Source: Mesorhabditis belari
Taxonomy: Eukaryota; Nematoda; Chromadorea; Rhabditida; Rhabditidae
Direction of reading: 5' to 3'
Assembly: GCA_958450365.1 (NCBI GenBank)
Contig: CAUEEP010000789.1
Coordinates: 57,513 to 121,512 of the forward strand
DNA: 64,000 bases
Position numbers and translations under genes: made by a program. The notes under the pieces were generated by a model. It was given only the letters and a program-made list of their open reading frames with translations, searched no databases and was not told where the DNA came from. Each line of letters begins with the position of its first letter. Position 1 is the stretch's first letter. Below, piece by piece: positions 22,020-35,424 of the stretch.

Positions 22020-22325
22020 ACTTTGTGCTGAAAATTTGTAAACACACCCTATGCACTGAAATCTTCATTTTTCCCACGGCAACGATTTAAATTCACAGGA
22101 AAAATCACGGATTCAGTGCACTAGAAAGGGTGTGTTTAAAAATTTGCAGCACAAAGTACAACCAATTTTGGAAGAAAGCGAAAAATCTTGCCCCAAGAAA
22201 GAAATGCCCCAAGGTTTTATAATCAAAATGAAATGTGTACTTTGTGCTAACGCATAATCGCTGGCTGTCTGGTACAAAAAAAGACTGTATTTTGGTTCAA
22301 TTACCCAACAAGTCTATTGCAGTCA
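22020..22325. mobile_element. Best-preserved hairpin-element copy plus companion segment
   Basis: The full inverted repeat reads GTACTTTGTGCTG, then TTTGTAAACACACCCT and TGCACTGAAATC. It mirrors as GATTCAGTGCACTAGAAAGG, TGTGTTT and GCAGCACAAAGTAC at 22115-22160, around a loop containing CGGCAACGATT. It is about 140 bases with no coding capacity. At 22225-22325 comes the companion segment (ACTTTGTGCTAACGCATAAT, CGCTGGCTGTCTGGTACA, TTCAATTACCCAACAAG). This is the reference copy for the family, which occurs more than ten times in the window. Mode of spread is unknown. Confidence 0.85.
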
Positions 22326-22366
22326 AGTGAGTGTTAAAACTGGCGTTTTTTTTTCGTTTTCCTTTG

Positions 22367-22687
22367 AGGGTGGGACAAATGCGACCTTTTTTGCGCACCT
22401 GGACATTTGCGCACCTTTTTTCGACAAATCAGACCTCGCGGACACGTCAAATTCGGGCTAAAAGGCAAAAACTGCGGAAAAGCGTTAAGTTGCGTAGTTT
22501 TTGCCTTTTAGCCCAAATTTGACGTGTCAGCGAGGTCTGATTTGTCGAAATTCGGAATCTACGCATACGATTCCCTTATATGAAAACATTTTTGAAGCTC
22601 TACGACCTTTTCTAAGGCTTTTCCAGCAAAAAAAAAGGTGCGCAAATGTCCAGGTGCGCAAAAAAAGGTCGCATTTGTCCCACCCCC
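22367..22687. mobile_element. Palindromic element of about 320 bases
   Basis: The ends GGGTGGGACAAATGCGACCT and its complement, then GCGCACCTGGACATTTGCGC and its complement, then ACAAATCAGACCTCGC and GCCTTTTAGCCC blocks, all mirror around 22480. No coding capacity. The right flank reads CGCTACTATTAGAG, similar to the ends of the element at 42981. Confidence 0.85.
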
Positions 22688-22879
22688 AGGGGCGCTACTA
22701 TTAGAGGTATTGCGATAAGCATTTGACCATCGAATGTTAATCATTTTATGACTCAACTCTTGTCTATAAGTCGTTTCTTTTGTCATAGTTGAGTTTTTTT
22801 TTCAACGTTTAACTTGCATTTTAGCATGGAAGTTCAAAAATTTGCAGTGAACTGATTCATAAACAAAGTCAAACCTCTG

Positions 22880-24505
22880 CAAATTAATTTTCTACTTTTC
22901 TCGTCTCGATGAGCGGTTGCAAGGAGCACAAGGTTTGTTTTTAACTTCTTTTTATTTTTGTTTCATTGCTTGAAGATCCTAGCTTAGAAATTTGAACTAG
23001 ATTTGAAAATTTACCCAAGTTTATAGCATTAAACGCAAAATTCTTTTTTCAAATTGAATTATTTTAGAAATTTCTTCATTCATCACATCAGATGGTTGAA
23101 GAAGCTCGCCCAGCCTAAGTTTTCCCAATTCAAGGTCTCAAGCGTCGTAAGCAAGTGAGGTTTCAAACTTTTTCTTCTTTTATTATGATTGAGGACGGAT
23201 GTGGATCAAAAACACGCAAGATTCTGTTTTAAAAGTAAATTAAATGCTTTAGGAACGTTTTTGTCGTGGGGTTTATGGAAGTACTCCTGCTCGTTTGCCA
23301 CGTCAAATCGTTGAAGCTCTTCCAGCCCAAGTCTTTCCAATTCAGAGTCTCGATGGTCGTGAGCAAGTGAGATTTCAAACTTTTTTCTTTAATGTTCCTT
23401 TTGGTTTGGCATACTACTGATGATAGGTATGAAGTTATGGGACCTCCAACCATCCAGGACGCTTAGCCGATAGGATTTAACTAAGGATTTATTCTTTAAA
23501 CTGATTCCGATCGCACTTTGATATGCAATCTGAACTTCTGTTAATTTACCGATGTAATATGAAAGTTGCTGATTGATCTGTTGATTAAGTCTTTTACAAT
23601 ACCTACATTACAATACAATTAAGATTCTCCCCACCGAATCGTTCGATTCCTTTCTTAGATTGGTTTTAGGCATAGCTTTTAGCTCGTCAGCATAGCTTTT
23701 ATCCCTGTTTTAGCAAATTGCTGTTTAAATTGATGCGAGGAACAAATCCATTGTTGAATGCGATGATCAACGGAAGGATTACTCATTTCATCAACAATCC
23801 AACCTGCATTTCACAGTCCCCTACATTCGATTTGAGGCAGTTTGCCGATGTAATTGCAATTGCATGATAAATTGCATATTTGCATCTACCATTAGTCATT
23901 CTTTTAGTTGTGCAAGTGTCAGTTATTTCCATGAAAAGATAGTTGGTGAAAACCGATTGATCTTCACGCTATTTTTGACCGCCCCAACCAATACGTTGAA
24001 AGTCAAAGCCAGAAAGAGTCGACTACTTGAATTAATTAAAGTTAATAAAACGCGAAATAATTGCACGAACACTTCTTGAAGTAAATTCAATCTTTTTTCA
24101 AAGTTATTGTGTGTACTTCATAGCGTTCCTGTAGCTAAATGTCGTAAGCTTTAGTCGTGAACCGACTCTTCAACGTATTGGTTGGAACGGTCAAAAATAC
24201 CGTGAAGATCAATTGGTTTTCACCAACTATCTTTTCATAGAAATAACTGTTTGTTCTTTTTCTAACCCCCTTCCCCTAAAAAATTTCTTAAGGAATTCTT
24301 AACAAAAATTATGCTGGTTTCGACTATCAACTATCAACTAAACAACTTTTATATTACATCGGTAAATTTTAGCAATGTGAAATATGTACAGACTAATGTT
24401 TTTTTGTTTTAGATCAAAGTGGATAAAAAGCAAATCGTTACACAACAGAACCTAGGTCCGGCCACCGCCGTTATCAACCAGAAAAAAAAATCGGGTAGTT
24501 ATTGA
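22880..24505 (+). pseudogene. Unrecognised, partly degenerate multi-exon locus
   Basis: Several segments look like exons but I cannot join them into one gene. The clearest is 23253-23366, an in-phase 38-residue exon (acceptor TTTAG, donor GTGAG) whose product begins ERFCRGVYGSTPARLPR and ends FPIQSLDGREQ. A decayed copy at about 23093-23154 keeps the same words but has an in-frame stop (GCCTAA). A third candidate at about 24144-24220 encodes EPTLQRIGWNGQKYREDQL, and an inverted copy of it lies at 24000-23918. A last candidate exon, 24413-24505, encodes IKVDKKQIVTQQNLGPATAV and ends in TGA. The family is not recognised. It could be a decaying host gene or the coding part of an unknown transposon. 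Confidence 0.4.
23535..24372. repeat. Large imperfect inverted duplication
   Basis: TTTACCGATGTAATATGAAA at about 23548 mirrors TTTATATTACATCGGTAAA at about 24348. Nearer the centre, 23917-24001 mirrors 24170-24250 (AGATAGTTGGTGAAAACCG, GATCTTCACG, ACCAATACGTTGA). The centre is about 24080. It contains the inverted copies of the candidate exon described in the locus entry. Confidence 0.75.
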
Positions 24506-25653
24506 TGCTGGGTCTTTCGAGTTTGTTTTAAGATTAATTCGGGATCATTGAAATAAATGTTTAAACCGATTGAAAGACCAAAAACAAACAAGAAACAATG
24601 AATTTTGTGTGCGAAGGCCTGAATTCTCAATTCTATTTATATGATGGATAACAATTTTTGGGCGAATTTGATAGTGTAATTTTATCACGGACTTAAAAGG
24701 GGGAAATTGTGGATCGCCCTGCGCAAATAGGTAAGCAGTTCTCAAATTTTTCTATACTTTATTTTTACACACAACCTTAACCGTAAAATGTATAATCCTA
24801 GCAGGAAATTGTGATGATTTAGTTCCTTCTCAAGACTGTAGCACAATTAGACTTTGTGAAAGATGAAAGCAGCTACCATGCTACTTTCTTTCCTTAAGCG
24901 CAACTTATGCCACATTGTAGTCGAGAGGAAAATAGTTTACTCATGACGGCCTAAACTGTCATAAAAACTAGTCACAATCGCTTTCACAAAAACAATAAAA
25001 AAAAATGCCGAGACCGATCCGGAAAAGTGACAAACATTCAATAATTTCTTGAAGAAAAAACAACCAAGCAAAAAACATTTTTATGAAAGATTCGATGAGA
25101 ACAATTCAAAGAGAGTGATAATTATGAAGCCGAATATCTTGATAAAAATCTGATTATAGACTATGACAAAAAAAATCAGAGTTTTTGAGCAAAAAAAAGA
25201 ACACAGATTTTTGGAGACCAATTTGTTTTAGCATAGGTTGAACACCAATCGGAAATCTATATAAAAATTCCCAATATTAAAGGGTGCTAGACTTGGACAT
25301 ATTTGGTAAAAGAGATGATGACAAAAGAAAACTAGACTCTACTGTGACTGGAAAGAATCGGAATCACTGAAAATGAGACAGTTACAAAGAATATTTACAG
25401 ACAATTGCATCTCTGGAGAAGGTGAAGGCAAAAAAAAAATGAGTGTTGAGCACGGCTCGCAGTTGAAATAAGTTAAAAGCAGCAATCGTCGCGGATTCTC
25501 TGAAATAATAGATGAATAAACGTTTCACGCCGCCTTCACACATAAAGCGGACGACCTCGGATCATTAAGTAGTAATGTTAGTATTTTTTTAAATCACATG
25601 TACCTACTAGGCGCCACTGCCAATGGTAAAGTATAAACGAGTAAAAACTCACT
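24506..25653. other. Spacer downstream of taf-3, no gene seen
   Basis: AT-rich DNA. Its right end (about 25450-25653) is probably the 3' UTR of taf-3, but no single poly(A) signal stands out. No repeats are recognised. Confidence 0.4.
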
Positions 25654-28600
25654 TCATTTCCTTTTCTTTGTGCTACTTCCACCAACTGACACCGAGCTTT
25701 TTCGCTTCTCGGCCTTGACTTGTGTCCTCTTTTTCTAAAAAGAAATTTACTCCTCACAAAAAGTTACTGATACTTACTGTGCATTTGTCACAATACCACT
25801 GTTGATTCTTGGGTGGTTCAACGACAATGCCGACGCATGCCCTAGAAAATTCAATGTTAATAAACTCATAAGAGATCGACTCACCAATGATACCAACCAT
25901 CGCAGGTATCACACGCAACCATATCAGCTCCTTCCACCCAGGCCACCGAACAATGCGGACAAATCCAAACCTACAATAAGTTGTTTGAAAAGAACAACAC
26001 CAACAGCAAATAACCTGCTCGTCGTTACTTGTCCCATTTGTCATCGGCCTTTCCTTTGGAGTTTCTTTTTCAGGTTTCTTTTCCTTTGGCGTTTTCTAAA
26101 AGTTTAATGTTACTAAAACAAAATAAATGCACAGACCAAATCAACATTGATTTTCTTGATGATATTGTTTGCAGGCTTTTCACTTTTTGATGAATCATCC
26201 TTCGTCGACTTTTCAATGTCCTAAATAAGGATTTAACCGCTAAAGAAATTAATTCTAACCTTAATCTTCAAGGTGTCCGATTTTCGATGTTTCTCTTTTT
26301 CCCGTTCCTTCTCCTTATCTTTGTCCTTTGCAAGTTTCAAAGTCAAGGGTGGAACTAAAAAACAATATGGTTTCTAAAATTTGCGAAGCAATATTCCTAG
26401 AAGATATCAATTTAAATTGCGAGAGCTTTATCCAAGTATCCATTTAAGATATAATAGCAAGATAACAACCAATCACATACCAGGACTATTTCTTGCAGGC
26501 GGAACGGGTGTCGATGTGTTACTGCGATTCTTTGGTGTCGCCGGTCGAATTATCTTTGTATCAACCGAGAACAATGGTGGAAACTCTGGGAGTGCTTTTA
26601 ATTCACCTTTGGTCTTCACTCTTGGACGATTGCTATTCTAAAAAGAGAATCCAAGTGAGTGATGAAACTTTAAAGTCACCTGATCAACATGCACTGGAGT
26701 CACAACTCCCATACGTGTCACTGGCGGAATTGGAGAATTGACGCGAAGGCTAAAAAGAACGAATTATTAACCAGCTAATACTCGCAAGTGCATGTTTAAA
26801 ATGATTTAGAACAAAATGAGTACATTGTGAGAAAGACAATTATTATGTCAGCCTCGAGATTTGATGTGGTTCTTCCATGACATGCTATGGATATTTTCGT
26901 CAAATGACAAATGATATCGACAGCCGGTCGACGCTGATAAGAAAAGTGATTGAGCAAAAAGAAATAAACACACGCAAAATTTCTTTTCTATGCGACGGAT
27001 TTAGTATCAAAATTTTTACGAAAAGAAACAAGTTGAGTTCAAAGCGACTAAAAGTTTTTGACAAGTAATTCGGATTAGCCAAATTGATTTCGAGAAGACA
27101 CTTTTTGACTTTGTAGCTAGGCAACAAAAAAGGAAGAATTAAGTGAGTAGAGCTATTTGGATATTTTTCTATTCGAGAAATGAAATGGGTTAGAAAATTT
27201 GGCGAGAAGCCTGGTGAAAATTGGTGGTTAAAAGAAACCGACCCCTCATCAGTTTCTTTCTGCATCGGTTTTATTTTGATTCGCAACGGTTCTGTTCGCT
27301 CAATGGCAATAGGTTGCTCCTAAAATTAAAAAAATAAGCTTTTGAATTGAGTTTTCTCACATTCCCGTTTTTAATGATTTGAAAACTTACAGCAGAAGGA
27401 GTTGCCGGAGGATCACTTGTTGTTGGACTGAGAAGCTTAATTTTCAGTGGAGCCAATAGTTTCTCTTCTTTTGCTTTCCGATCGCCTCCCTCTTTTCTTT
27501 TCTCGTCCTTTTTGTGATTCCGTTCTTCTTTCTTTTGGCCATCCTTTTCCTAAAGTTTAAAATGAATATTATTATTATCATGAATATCATTCAATGAAAT
27601 TAAGACGTACTCACTAGCTAAGTTTAATAAAGAGGATTTGGGTTTAATTTTGCGAACTGCTAGGTATTAGAATCTAAATTATAGGGATGAAATTTCTTCA
27701 AAACTTACCTTATGAAGAGGTTTCCCTTTGTCCTTTTCCCTTTCTCGCTCTTTGCCACGTTCTCTTTCACGCCTCTCCTTTTCTTTCTTCTTTTTCTTCT
27801 TGTGTTCCCGTTCGCGGTCAATAGGAGTGTTATTTCTGTTGTCATCTTTGATTCTTTTTGTTGACCGTTCATCGGGGTTGGAAGTGAGACTCATGTTGAG
27901 CGGGAAAGTTGTCTAAAATTAATTCAATAATTAATACTCCCAAATTGTCAGTTAAAATTTTTCGCTGTACAGTAGTAGGCACTACAACTATTTTTACACC
28001 CACTGTTTAGAGCAATATTGCAATAATTCGAAAGTGCTCTTCGACGCGAAATAAAAATTTTAACTTTTTTAATTGTAAAAAAACGTACCTGTAGAACTTC
28101 CTCGTCGATTAAAGGTGACTGTTCAACCATTGGAATCGTTTCATCAGAGTCGGAATCCCCTAAAATTAGTTGAGTTTATATCGTAAGAAAAAGCAATTAT
28201 TACTTGGCGGAAGATCAGCAATTCGCGGTGGTGTTGCGCTTGACACTTTCTCTGCTAAAAAAAATCAATTTACCAAATAAATTCTTTCAGCTTACTTGAA
28301 TAACTGGCCGATGGGCTGCTCGAGTTCAGGTCCTTGATTTTGATTCGAATCGGTTGAGTGCAAATCGGAGAAACTGAAAACAGAAAATCATAGAATTTGC
28401 AAAAAAAAAGTACCCCCGGTAGGTGGTGATGGAGTTAGATGATGTCGCACAATTGTTGGAAGCAAAATCGGTTCCAAGAGCGGTGGCTCAGTTGGTAAAG
28501 ATTTCCCATTAGCTCTAAAAGAATAACATTGAAAAACCGTTGGAAATCCAGAGCTGAAACACAAGGGTACTTGTGAACCTGGTGGACTAATTTTACTTAA

Positions 28601-31264
28601 ATTTTAAGCACTGAAGCTAAAACAAATATATTCTTACTTTGCAAAAAAAAGAAAAATTTTTGTTTTGATCAAAAATAAATATTATGCAATGCAAGACCCC
28701 AATAAACTGACCCTTTATCTTTACGTTTACGTTCCTTTAACTTCTCCTTTCGTTTTTCTGAGACAATTGGTAGTATTGGCGGTTGTGAAAGATCATCGTT
28801 GCTTCTAAATCTTACCTTTATAAGAAAAATAAACAATTCAAACCCTTCATTCGTTCGATATTCTGGCGTTGGCGCATTGAAATCATTAACAAAATCAAGG
28901 GATTCTCTAAAACGTTAACGTCAATTTTTAAAAAGTTAAACGATTACTGACATTTCTTTCTTGACAATCTCCAGGTGTGGAATATCTAAAAGTTAAAAAG
29001 AAGTAGAGATTTAGAAAAAAACAGGATTACCATCATAAACATGTCGTGGCTCCGAGGTGACAAGTGGCGAAATTGGACGTTTCTTTCCTTCTTTTCGAAG
29101 CGCATTCAATGGAGAAATCGTCAACTTCAAAGGACCATTCTAAAAAGACAACTTACTTGTTGTAAAAAGACTGCTCAATAATTTGCTTTTTGAATGACTT
29201 TAATTTTATTTTGATATACAGTTTTATTTATCTAAACAAGCATATAAAGTTTGAATAGGATAGGTTTTGCTTTTTTCATGTTTTTTGTAAGATCCTCATT
29301 TACAGGAGAAATAACAACAGATCTCATTCTTAATCTCACGTTGAAGAATGATACACCCGTATTAAAAGTTTAAATCAAACGAAAACTTTAGCACAGTCAA
29401 AGTGGTTTAACAAATCATAGGACCGTTTAATGCTAAATCAAAGAATTTGCAACAGTTTGTTGCATCCTTTATGAAACAATAAACCTGCAGACTTGTTTGT
29501 TAAATCTTCGTTAAACCGAACATTCAACTAACCCTTTTTTCTAACTTCACAGTTTGAACTTTCACAACTTTTACCTCAAGTGCTTTCAAATTCGGACTGC
29601 TTTCGACTTTTCTGGAAATATTTGTTGATGAGGTAGATGGTGAGGGAGAATGCGCAGGAACCGGGCTGGCCCGTGCGGATTTTGGTTGATGCTAAATACT
29701 TTTAAACATAAACTTCATTGATCTAAGTTACAATATTCTCTTTCTTGATCTTCTTTGTGAGTATACTTGTTGCACTTGTTGATGGTGTCGCCGGTCGTGG
29801 TTGATCTAAGTTATCGTTGAAGAATTTTAAATTTTAAGCCTACCAAAACGTGAAACAAACATCGTCGCTTTTCTCACGATTCCCAATGAAATAGCATCTC
29901 CCTCAAATGCCGGAAATTCGTCTTTTTGTTTGACACTACAAATTGTACATGACTTGCTGTTTTGTAAAGTTACGTACAATCTCTTTTCAGACTCCATTTT
30001 CGGAACGCTTGTAGAAGGTGTCTCAACATCGTCAATTACAGTTTCTGAAAATTTCGACTAATTGTGTACATTTAAATGAAGATTTAGCGCTTTTAGATGC
30101 TATTATATCTTGACGTTAGCAACTTGTACATACCTTTGGTGTTGGTTTGTTGCAACAATGTTGGGAAAAACGGTAATATATGTCCATCTTCACGTATCCT
30201 TTCGTTGATTTCATTTTCCGTTGGGTTCGCCATGGAGATCGTTTCGCTAGTCGATGGAAGCATAGATAGTTGAGGTAGTACCTGATAAATGGTTATAGGT
30301 TACTTTGAAAACTAAAGACCAACAGTAGATTTAAGTGAAGGCACTGGTGTGGCTGATCCATTGACCAAGAGCTTTTTCTGAGTGGAGCCGATCTAAAAAG
30401 TTGGGGTTATGTAGAAGCGAACATTTTTTTTACTTGATCCATATAGTCAAACAACTCCATCCCATTGATTTCAAGGCGTTGAAATGTGTGTTCTACATCT
30501 TCCACATCAAAATTACTGCGACCACCTAGTTTGCAAAATTGTTTGATATTTCAAAAGCATAGATTTTGAGTGAATCTAAAATATTACCATGTTCCATGAA
30601 GATTTTTGCCTGTCGACACACGTTCTCCAGGTAGCGCCGCATGACGTCCGCGAGAACATCTAATGACCCGCTCGAGGTAGACTAAAATTGTATTTCATTA
30701 GAAATAAAGTTTGTTTTTCTTTGAAGTTCTATCATTTTGTTTGTATCCCTTTTCTTTTTTCCCTAAAATCACTGAGCTTTTTAGCAACTTGTTGCGTAAT
30801 TTAGAACAAGATAAACAAGTCATATCACCGCTTAAATATGACACCAAAACGTCATTCTACGTTAGATAAATGGATATGGTCATTAGATTGACAATTTTTC
30901 CACAGAATTCATCGATCTTTTGTCTTAAAGCTTCATTTCCACGTTTGCTTTCAAAAACTTTTTACGGCAAGATTTGACAAAGGCAGTTTGTTATTTTGGC
31001 ATTCTAGAAGCGGCAAAAAGTGCGCCAATTTTGAAAGCGCAAATGCTGATTTTGACCAAATTTTGCTAAATAAAATTTGAATTCGATTTTAAACTAATCT
31101 TGCTAACGAAACCGATACTGGCCAAAATCATAGCTTTCATACATAGATGAGTCTTCAAAAAGACCACGCACCGTAAATCCCAAATCGTCCAAGATTTTTG
31201 CCGTGCTATCGGTGAGTTGTTTGTGGACAAACTGCTCGGTGAGGTTGGCCGATGACGACGCCAT
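25654..31264 (-). CDS. taf-3: TFIID subunit 3 (TAF3) orthologue, 28 exons
   Basis: TAF3 is a nuclear subunit of the general transcription factor TFIID; its PHD finger reads H3K4me3 at promoters. Coding exons (minus): 31264-31172, 30681-30588, 30525-30434, 30392-30324, 30281-30134, 30044-29978, 29935-29844, 29805-29732, 29691-29575, 29139-29031, 28985-28952, 28906-28844, 28804-28712, 28514-28414, 28373-28296, 28254-28204, 28159-28089, 27912-27709, 27549-27391, 27319-27243, 26749-26680, 26637-26481, 26354-26260, 26220-26137, 26095-26015, 25970-25885, 25841-25778, 25734-25654. All phases agree and give 867 residues (human TAF3: 929). Residues about 8-95 form the histone fold, including LDVLADVMRRYLENV and FDVEDVEHTFQRLEING. 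The middle is disordered, with Pro/Ser/Thr-rich and Lys/Glu/Arg-rich tracts. Residues 792-841 are the PHD finger with ligands C795, C798, C811, C814, H819, C822, C837 and C840; M808 and W817 match the methyl-lysine cage. A basic tail follows. A splice acceptor at 31352 marks the 5' UTR. Confidence 0.93.
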
Positions 31265-31272
31265 TTTGTCAG

Positions 31273-32815
31273 CAAAACAAGACAAAGCCGTGATTTGCAC
31301 CCGTACGTGAACAGCATCAAAACATTCAACAAACGTTTGGGGATCCGATCCTAGAAAACAATCACTTTGCTTTTGTGTTTTAAAGTTAACCAACAAAATA
31401 GAGAAAATTTCATGAAGGAACAATAAGCGCCTTTATCAACTTGGTGGTGGATCTCATTGCATAGTAAAGGAGAAGCCATTGTGCTTCTACTTCAAGGTAA
31501 AATTATGTTAGAGTACGAGAGTTTACTCGGGGTAAGTTTCTGGCCGAATCGGCGTACTTTGGCTCACGACGTAGCTCTTTTGGTGGTAAAAACCGAAGGC
31601 AATTCAACACGAAAACAAGAAAAAAACAACGCGGCTGAAAAAATTCGAAAACTTTTTCATATAAAATTTTTTCACATTCATAAATTTTTTTGGAAACTGA
31701 AATTTCTTCGCTGAAAGTGAAAATTTTAAAGAAAATTTCTCACTTTAAAAGTATTCCGTCAAGTGCAATCGACCGCAAAAGTTGTTTAACTGAATATCTT
31801 TCTTTAACCACCACAATTTTCAAGATATTCAGCTAAAAACTACCTATTTAAGATCCTACAACTTAAAAGGTAGGCATTTCTTCTCTCCAAAGTTTTCGCA
31901 CTATCATCCGGTTTTTTTAACCTGGGCTAATACCATCAAGGTGTCTTACTAGGTCGTTTTTGAAGGTGCAAGTAAAACCGCCGCGTTTTTTGCGTCAAAA
32001 TCCTTTGCGCCGTGTATCATTTGCGCCATATTTACGCTTATGAAAATCACTGTGACAAATCACTTTTTCCCGACTTCTAACGAACTTTTTTTTTAGTTTT
32101 CTGCTTCAGTTTTTCAGTTTTTTGCTTAGTTCTCACTGTTTTCAAGTAGAAAACACGTTTAAATACCTATACAGACCCCAAAAACAGTCCTTTTTGTGTT
32201 CCGGATTGGGCTTTTTACTCTCCTAATCGATCTTATGCCAGAGCCGGTGAAGGCGGCAAAATAGCGAGCATCATCAACGAGGAAAAACTGTAAAAAAGAT
32301 ATAAATCGTCACTCAGAGTTCGTAGGAAAGTGCGTTGAAAAGCACAAATGATACGCGGCGCAAATAATTTGTGGCTTTTGCTAGCACCCCGTTTTTGCTG
32401 GTCGGTAATTGAGATTTACTAGGTTGAAAAACTAATTATCGCCAACTTATTGCTAGAACTATTAAAAAGTAGCCAGATTAGAATTGCCTGGTAGATAAAA
32501 ATGATGAGTGGCGGCATCAAAACGCATATAAATTTCTGGCACTTTTTTAGGGATCTTATAATTTTTCCAAACCACATTCTACGAAGTTTAACAATTACAG
32601 TTGATATGCTTCATCTTGAGCAGTACTCCAATTACTTAGCTGTCAAAGTTGTAATTGACCGTGTTAAAATAGCTACCAACGACAAGTTTGATCCCAAGTA
32701 CCATGTTTAGCTGATACTTACCTATTATTGAATTGACACCTGTACTTTATACCTTTTGTGCAATCGTTTATATTTTCTCTTGGTAACTAGAGCTAAAACT
32801 CCTTTGTTTGGTTTC
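31273..32815. promoter_or_regulatory. Divergent intergenic region between taf-3 and hint-1
   Basis: About 1.5 kb separates the two start codons, so both promoters should lie here; no specific element could be assigned. An acceptor (TTTTCTAG, at 31352 on the minus strand) precedes the taf-3 start. An inverted repeat joins about 31997-32030 (TTTGCGCCGTGTATCATTTG) with 32345-32372 (CAAATGATACGCGGCGCAAA), suggesting a foldback insertion of about 380 bases. Frames at 31457-31714 and 32501-32710 show no domain. Confidence 0.5.
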
Positions 32816-32819
32816 AGAA

Positions 32820-34687
<1,868 letters not shown>

Positions 34688-35212
34688 TTTAAAGCACGTA
34701 ATTTTCATTGTGATATGGAGTTTCCGACATGAAAGATGTCTTGTCTTGTTATTTTTTTTTCTTTTTAAAGCACGGTGATGTATAAATTTTCAGATGTAAT
34801 AGTTTTAAATGATAGTGAGAAAAAGCATTTATGGAAGCTGAGTTTTTCTATTGACATTCTCTAAATCGTTAAACCACTTTTGGAAGCCTGATGAAAAGGG
34901 CATAACACTAGAAAATTGAAGACTAGAGCATTTTAGGTAAAAATTTTAAGGCACCTACGTGATTCCCACAAACGCTCGCCGTTTTTTACCCCGCTAAGCC
35001 ATTTTTAGCAACTTGATGAACTTTCTCAATTACGTCGCCATTAGACTCACCCCTTCACCCAGTCACTTTCTAATTTCGACTGGAGTTTGAAAGTGAAATT
35101 TTCTTTGGCATTTTGAAACATTTTGGCATATGAAACATTTTGGCATACGCAATATCGTAAAAATTTCGAATTCATAGGTTATTTGGTTTCATTCTAATTA
35201 TAGTCTTGGAGA

Positions 35213-35424
35213 ATGGGGATACGAAAAGGATTTTCTGAAAGAGCACAAGGTTTTTATGCTTTTTGTATTTTTAAGCGTTAAAATACCTGAAATTTTTAAT
35301 ATTTTTAGCGTTTCCACTAAAGTGTTTTGAAGTTTTTGACAAATTCAACAATGTTCCCGATGATTCAGAGAAACGGCCAGCTGCAAGTGAAAGGAAACTG
35401 AAAAAGAGAGAAATCTTTTGTTGA
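35213..35424 (+). CDS. Possible 50-residue gene downstream of hint-1
   Basis: Two exons (35213-35249 and 35309-35424) join in frame to give a 50-residue product beginning MGIRKGFSERAQ, containing FPLKCFEVFDKFNNV and ending in a basic KRPAASERKLKKREIFC. A splice acceptor (AATTATAG, ending at 35203) lies nine bases before the ATG, and the internal intron has GT...TTTTTAG ends. It sits 525 bases after the hint-1 stop in the same direction, so it could be a downstream operon gene or a 3' UTR exon pair. The family is not recognised. The short length means chance cannot be excluded. Confidence 0.4.

Noticed and set aside
31103..31423. Longer taf-3 N-terminus starting at 31423
   Set aside because: The extra frame crosses a strong splice acceptor (TTTTCTAG at 31352), and the histone-fold start fits the Met at 31264. 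An in-frame stop-free stretch of 87 bases does leave some doubt.
32501..32710. 69-codon frame upstream of hint-1 as a separate gene
   Set aside because: No domain, no acceptor just before it, and it lies next to a foldback insertion.
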